Shown here one piece after another: positions 6,257 to 9,646 of a stretch of DNA of 9,646 nt. The translations under genes were made by a program, and so were the position numbers. Under the pieces are notes generated by a model. It worked only from the letters and a program-made list of their open reading frames with translations, did not search any database and was not told the origin of the DNA. The DNA comes from Kiritimatiellia bacterium (GTDB taxonomy: Bacteria > Verrucomicrobiota > Kiritimatiellia > JAAZAB01): assembly GCA_018400335.1 (NCBI GenBank), contig JAGYMT010000040.1:1-9646 (forward strand). The letters run 5' to 3'. Numbering within the stretch: the stretch's first letter is position 1; every line of letters starts with the position of its first letter.

Positions 6257-7378
6257 TCAGCGGCTCCCGTCCCATTCCAGCGTCTTGCTGATAACGAAAT
6301 CCACTTCCTCTTCCGTGAGCTCGGGGAACATGGGCAACGACACGCAGGAGGCCGCGTTGATCTCGGAGTTGGGGAGCGGGCCGGCAATGCGGGCCTGCTT
6401 GCCCCAGGGATAGCCTTCCTGCTGGTGGATCGCGATGGGATAATGGCTCTTCGCGTCCACGCCATTGTCGTTGAGGAACTTCAGCAGCTCATCGCGGCGC
6501 CCGGGCTCCTTCGTTTCGACGACGTACAGGTGGTAGACGTGCCGGTAGCCGGGCATTGCGAAAGGAAGCGTGATGTTGCGCGCCTGCTTCAGCCCGTTCG
6601 TGTACCGGTCGGCCCACTTGCGGCGCCGGTCGTTGCCGGCGTCAATGTGCTTCAGCTTGGCGCTCAGAACGCCGGCGTGAATATCGTCAAGGCGGCTGTT
6701 GAAGCCCATACTGTGGCAGGAACGCTTGGTTGAGCCGTGGTTGCGGAGCCTGCGGATCGCCTCGTCCACATCCGCCCTGTTCGTGATAACCGCGCCGCCG
6801 TCGCCGAACGTGCCGAGGTTCTTCTGGATGATGAAGCTCGTGCAGACAGCGTCGCTGAGCTCGCCGATCCGGAAGCCGCCGCCGCTTGCTCCAATCGCCT
6901 GCGCGTTGTCCTCGATCACGAACAGCTTGTGCTTGTCCGCGATCTCGCGGATGGCGCGCATGTCGGAGCACTGCCCGTAGAGATGAACCGGCACCAGCGC
7001 CTTGGTCTTCGGGGTAATGGCCGCCTCGATCTTCGAGGGATCAATGCACTTCGTTTTCGGGTCGCAATCAACGAAAACGCAGGTCGCCCCGGCCACCCAT
7101 ATCGCCTCGGCGGTCGCGAAGAAGGTGTTGGTCGTGGTTATACATTCGTCGCCGGGCCCTATGCCGAGCGCCATGAAGGACAGCCAGAGCGCGTCGGTTC
7201 CGTTTCCCACGCCTATCGCGTAGCGGGTGCCGCTGTACTCGGCCAGCTCCTTCTCGAACCGTTCAAGCATGGGACCCATGACGTACTTCCCGCTCTCGAG
7301 CACTTCCTTGATGTTGGCGTCTATCTCTTCTTTAATGTTGTGGTACTGGCGCACATGTCCGTAAAATCCAACCTTCAT
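6257..7378 (-). CDS. DegT/DnrJ/EryC1/StrS-family PLP-dependent sugar aminotransferase
   Basis: 373 residues, the usual family length. Seen: GNGTDAL (59-65, phosphate-side PLP contacts), GDECITTTNTFFATAEAI (76-93), VHLYGQ (131-136), EDNAQAIGA (156-164, with the Asp that binds the pyridine nitrogen), and SFIIQKNLGTFGDGGA (181-196) carrying the Schiff-base lysine K186. The family more often has YPTK or FPGK where this has IIQK. NSRLDDIHAGVL (227-238) closes the active site. Known: these enzymes transfer an amino group, usually from glutamate, to a keto-sugar attached to a nucleotide or phosphate. The start has a strong purine-rich ribosome site (GGGAGAAGGAAG). The stop codon forms the loop of a small hairpin, AGCCGC-TCA-GCGGCT (6251-6265). 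Inference: a nearby Gfo/Idh enzyme could supply the keto substrate. The exact sugar is unknown. Confidence 0.9.
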   Translation of the reverse strand: MKVGFYGHVRQYHNIKEEIDANIKEVLESGKYVMGPMLERFEKELAEYSGTRYAIGVGNGTDALWLSFMALGIGPGDECITTTNTFFATAEAIWVAGATCVFVDCDPKTKCIDPSKIEAAITPKTKALVPVHLYGQCSDMRAIREIADKHKLFVIEDNAQAIGASGGGFRIGELSDAVCTSFIIQKNLGTFGDGGAVITNRADVDEAIRRLRNHGSTKRSCHSMGFNSRLDDIHAGVLSAKLKHIDAGNDRRRKWADRYTNGLKQARNITLPFAMPGYRHVYHLYVVETKEPGRRDELLKFLNDNGVDAKSHYPIAIHQQEGYPWGKQARIAGPLPNSEINAASCVSLPMFPELTEEEVDFVISKTLEWDGSR

Positions 7379-7429
7379 CTTCCTTCTCCCTTTTTTTGCA
7401 TCGCTTTTGTTACCTTGAAATTGCGCATC

Positions 7430-7519
7430 ACATTAAGACAGGAATTCGCATTATGACTTGGACCCTGCCGACCAAGGTCGCGGGGGGGCGGCCATAATTA
7501 CAATTGCTGACATTAAGAC
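7430..7519. mobile_element. Small non-coding palindromic element with flanking direct repeats (MITE-like)
   Basis: The exact 10-base repeat ACATTAAGAC is found at 7430-7439 and 7510-7519. The 70 bases between have imperfect terminal inverted repeats: 7441-7456 against the reverse complement of 7492-7507 match at 11 of 16 bases. The interior is GC-rich with a CGACC/GGTCG palindrome and a run of seven G. It has no coding capacity. Its left end is shared with the element at 2610-2623. The pattern fits a miniature inverted-repeat transposable element with target duplication, but the ends are imperfect. It sits between the nucleotidyltransferase and the aminotransferase genes; no gene is seen in 7379-7556. 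Confidence 0.4.
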
Positions 7520-7556
7520 CGCGCCCCGCCGGTTTCAAGTCATTTTTTGAAAAACA

Positions 7557-8462
7557 TCACCCCCAGAGCGGGCTCGGATACACGCCCGCCTCCACCAGCC
7601 TCCGTATGCCTGATTTCACAACCGGCGTATCCTCCTTGTACGTCACCCCGAACCACTTCTCCGGAGTTTCGAGCACATTCATTGTGACCCCGCCCGACTT
7701 AATCAGCTCGTGGACGATTGACGGCAGCAGGAATTCCAGCTTCGGCTTGTCCGCCGCATCCTTCAGGAACGCCGGAAACATACGGTCCATCTGCTCGAAC
7801 AGGACAGGGGTGAATCCGAACATGTTCATCGAGGCTATCTCGTCGCCCGTTGCGGGGATCCACTTTCCGTCCTCGTCCTCGAACCGGGCGCCGGATTGCG
7901 TCTTCTCTATCTTCATGCGCTCGACAACGCTCACCAGGTGATTACCGGGCCCGGTTTCGCAAATGCCGCGCGTCACGTGTCCGTGGTCCGAGAGCGTGTT
8001 CATCAGCCGGAAACCGACCATAACGAAGTCCGTGCTTTCCGAGCTCAACTGCTGAAGCGCGGCCGAGATTATCGAGTACGACTCCTTGCCGTAGAAATCA
8101 TCCGCATTGATCACCGCGAACGGCTCCTTGACCGTGCCCTTGCACTGCATGATCGCGTGGCCCGTGCCCCACGGCTTGGTTCTGTCCGGTGGGACGGTGA
8201 AGCCGGGGGGCAGGTTGCCAAGTTCCTGGTAGACGTATTCCACCGGAATCCGTCCCTGGAAATGCCTTCCTATCACCGACTTAAAATCCTTTTCGATATC
8301 CTTCCGGATCACGAAAACCACCTTGCCGAACCCGGAGCGTATGGCATCAAACACGGAATAGTCGAGCATGATCTCGCCGGACGGCCCCACCGGGGCGATC
8401 TGCTTAAGCCCGCCGAACCTGCTCCCAACCCCCGCCGCCATGACAACTAATGTTGGTTTCAT
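7557..8462 (-). CDS. Sugar-1-phosphate nucleotidyltransferase-like protein (NTP_transferase fold)
   Basis: 301 residues. Seen: VVMAAGVGSRFGGLKQIAPV (6-25), the nucleotide-binding signature with its lysine; PWGTGHAI (97-104), which contacts the base; and AVINADDFYG (116-125), whose aspartates bind magnesium. Known: this fold couples a sugar-1-phosphate with an NTP to give NDP-sugar and pyrophosphate. This subgroup (start MKPTLVVxAAGxGSRxGGLKQ) is usually annotated only as nucleotidyltransferase, and its sugar is not settled to my knowledge. There is no left-handed beta-helix C-terminal domain, so it is not GlmU-like. A GGGGGAG ribosome site lies seven bases before the ATG. It is the first intact gene of the minus-strand cluster and is preceded by the ligase/recombinase remains. 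Inference: it activates the sugar used by the neighbouring enzymes. Confidence 0.82.
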   Translation of the reverse strand: MKPTLVVMAAGVGSRFGGLKQIAPVGPSGEIMLDYSVFDAIRSGFGKVVFVIRKDIEKDFKSVIGRHFQGRIPVEYVYQELGNLPPGFTVPPDRTKPWGTGHAIMQCKGTVKEPFAVINADDFYGKESYSIISAALQQLSSESTDFVMVGFRLMNTLSDHGHVTRGICETGPGNHLVSVVERMKIEKTQSGARFEDEDGKWIPATGDEIASMNMFGFTPVLFEQMDRMFPAFLKDAADKPKLEFLLPSIVHELIKSGGVTMNVLETPEKWFGVTYKEDTPVVKSGIRRLVEAGVYPSPLWG

Positions 8463-8522
8463 ATAAAGTCTCCCCCTGATTTATTAATCGAAAGCTTAAG
8501 GTTATCACGACAACCGTGAAAA

Positions 8523-8939
8523 TCAATCACTATCAATTTTTTTGAAAAGCTCTTTGTGAAACTTGCCTCGCCGCACAAAGAGAGTTGAGTTGACCGGATC
8601 CATGTCCGCGAGATTCAGGGCCAAGGCCTCCGAGATCCGCAGGCCGGTACAGTAAAGCAGGCCGATCAGAAAGCGCATGCATTCTTTCCCTATCCCCTTG
8701 TCGGGCCCGAGGATAGCGGTTGCCGCCATCAACTCGCCGACCTGCTCTGAACTCAACGGATAGAAGCGTATCGACCGAGGCTGTCGCGGCACGAGGCGCG
8801 AAGGCAACAAAACGCTTTCAGGCATCAGGACATGCAGATAGACACTGAACTGACGTAAGGTCGAGAGCCTGCCCGCGCGTGTTGAATGACTCCTATCGGC
8901 GATCTCCTTGGCATAGTGCTTGAGACGTGTTCGAGACAT
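8523..8939 (-). pseudogene. Tyrosine recombinase (phage-integrase family) internal fragment
   Basis: 138 residues from the first ATG that gives recombinase-like sequence. Residues 5-47 resemble the SAM-like core-binding domain (ends GRLSTLRQFSVYLHV). Residues 60-130 match the start of the catalytic domain: LIGLLYCTGLRISEALAL (91-108) with the first catalytic arginine R101, and RRGKFHKE (123-130) with the beta-hairpin lysine. The sequence then goes to LFKKIDSD and stops. In related enzymes R-LVPL follows GKFxK, then the His-x-x-Arg box and the tyrosine nucleophile; all are missing, so it cannot be active. The N-terminal part is also short. The frame continues upstream without a stop but reads out-of-frame acyl-CoA ligase sequence. 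The fragment is a relic of an insertion or rearrangement. Confidence 0.7.
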
Positions 8940-9516
8940 TCGATGCCAGGTTGCGGTGTGTCGTGAGCATGGCGCCCTTTGGAAAGCCTGTCGTTCCCGA
9001 AGTGTAGAGAATGGCCGCGACATCGTCCGCCGGGTCCAAATCCGGGCTTGGCGGCGTTGCGCCGGCCGCCAGGATATCCTGCCAGAGCGTGTCCGATTCG
9101 CCGGTTTTCTCTGAGCCCATAACAATGCGCGGCATGGGGGCGGACAGGTGCAGGTCAAGGGCGCGCACGTTTTCGATGAACGCCTGGTGGAAGATGAGCG
9201 CCCTTGCGCCGGAGTCGTTGAGGATGTAAACGATCTCCTTCGGGTTCAGCAGAAGGTTGACCGGCACGACGGCGGCGCCGGCCTGCAGTATGCCGAAATA
9301 CGCGAACACGAAAGCGTCGGAGTTGGGACAGTAGAGTGCAACGCGATCGCCCTTCGTTATCCCGAGTGCGGCGAGCCCGCCCGCAACGGAATCCGTTATG
9401 CGATCAAGCGCAGCGAAATCCGTCACGCGCCCGGCGAAACTGACGGCCCTGTGGTCGGCGAACCGCCCTGCGCTCTGTCTGAGTATTTCGGGAAGCGATT
9501 TGTTCTTGAAGCTCAT
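8893..9516 (-). pseudogene. AMP-forming acyl-CoA ligase (FadD-like), truncated N-terminal part
   Basis: 207 residues from MSFKNKSLPE; family members are usually 500-560. Seen: the N-terminal ANL-family region with GDRVALYCPNSDAFVFAYFG (56-75) and AGAAVVPVNLLL (79-90), and the P-loop AAILYTSGTTGFPKGAML (167-184) followed by HRNLASNV (187-194). Homology then ends, and the reading frame adds about a dozen unrelated residues that belong to the recombinase fragment in another frame. The ATP-binding, adenylation and CoA-binding C-terminal parts are absent, so it should be inactive. The start was chosen where family similarity begins; the 37-codon in-frame extension is not conserved in character. 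No good Shine-Dalgarno is present, but a promoter-like sequence ends 12 bases upstream. Known role of the family: activating fatty acids as acyl-AMP and then acyl-CoA. Confidence 0.8.
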
Positions 9517-9528
9517 CTTTCTACAGGA

Positions 9529-9556
9529 AGTATAACGGATAAACCGCAGCAGGCAA
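9529..9556 (-). promoter_or_regulatory. Sigma-70-like promoter before the truncated acyl-CoA ligase
   Basis: On the minus strand TTGCCT (9556-9551) and TATACT (9534-9529) are separated by 16 bases, matching consensus at 4 of 6 and 5 of 6 positions. The -10 box ends only 12 bases from the ATG at 9516, so the leader would be about six bases, in line with the lack of a ribosome site. Pattern evidence only. Confidence 0.35.
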
Positions 9557-9572
9557 GCATAGTTTGTCATAG

Positions 9573-9584
9573 TATTGGCCAATA
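9573..9584. promoter_or_regulatory. Perfect 12-base palindrome TATTGGCCAATA, possible operator
   Basis: This symmetric site lies 57 bases upstream of the acyl-CoA ligase start and just behind the putative -35 box (9551-9556). That position would suit a regulator, but a 12-base palindrome can also occur by chance. No regulator gene is in the window. Confidence 0.2.
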
Positions 9585-9614
9585 GGGACGGGAATGCTGC
9601 AATCACAGAGGAGC

Positions 9615-9646
9615 AACTACGAAACACGCGAAAGGCACGAAATGGC
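9615..9646. repeat. ACGAAACACGCGAAA-type repeat reaching the window edge
   Basis: The text ACTACGAAACACGCGAAAGG followed by CACGAAATGGC runs to the last base. It has an internal repeat of the form ACGAAA/GCGAAA/ACGAAA every nine or ten bases. From memory, similar text is frequent between genes of many environmental genomes. The element is cut by the window, so its length and any partner arm cannot be seen. Confidence 0.35.

Noticed and set aside
4687..6291. Long open frame of 534 codons on the plus strand
   Set aside because: It lies antisense to nagB and oxidoreductase (2), which both have clear motifs. The translation is His/Arg-rich with no domain, typical of an antisense frame in GC-rich coding sequence.
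7469..7480. CGACC-AA-GGTCG as an RNA hairpin
   Set aside because: A two-base loop is too tight for a stable RNA hairpin; it is only useful as part of the repeat description.

Overview
The window looks like a chromosomal piece from an uncultured or little-studied bacterium. It has roughly 55-60% GC coding sequence, long gaps between genes, and gaps filled with palindromic repeats. Several of these repeat types resemble intergenic repeats I associate from memory with PVC-superphylum genomes (Kiritimatiellota, Lentisphaerota, Planctomycetota) and similar environmental phyla. They include the TTGGATATTGGATATTC type, the AACCGCC...CGCAAAGATCGCAAAG type, the TTTCCA...TGGAAA type and the ACGAAACACGCGAAA type. 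This placement is an inference and was not checked by search.

Left part, plus strand (1-2589): the 3' end of a family-20-like glycoside hydrolase is cut by the window edge. It is followed by a 409-base gap with two palindromic repeats and a plausible promoter. Next comes a tightly coupled two-gene unit (4-base ATGA overlap): a SagB-type nitroreductase with an N-terminal signal or anchor, then a membrane prenyltransferase of the UbiA family, DPPR-synthase branch. A structured convergent intergenic region (2590-2787) separates this half from the next.

Middle part, minus strand (8462 down to 2788), in transcription order: a sugar-nucleotidyltransferase-like protein; a DegT/DnrJ/EryC1/StrS PLP sugar aminotransferase; a Gfo/Idh/MocA oxidoreductase; a glucosamine-6-phosphate deaminase (NagB) 25 bases behind it; and a second Gfo/Idh/MocA oxidoreductase. 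All could act on sugars, and three chemistries recur: ring-carbon oxidation or reduction, amination or deamination, and nucleotide activation. This suggests amino-sugar synthesis or salvage. Only the Gfo/Idh-nagB pair has operon-like spacing. The other gaps (178, 286 and 242 bases) each hold a different repeat.

Right part, minus strand (9516 down to 8523): the first ~195 codons of an AMP-forming acyl-CoA ligase run directly into an internal fragment of a tyrosine recombinase that lacks its C-terminal catalytic residues. Both look dead. The junction at about 8920-8940 marks a past rearrangement, mobile-element event or possible assembly join.

No rRNA, tRNA or CRISPR array was seen. The most unusual items are the SagB-UbiA coupled pair, the small flanked palindromic element at 7430-7519 with a sequence relative at 2610-2695, and the ligase/recombinase chimera.
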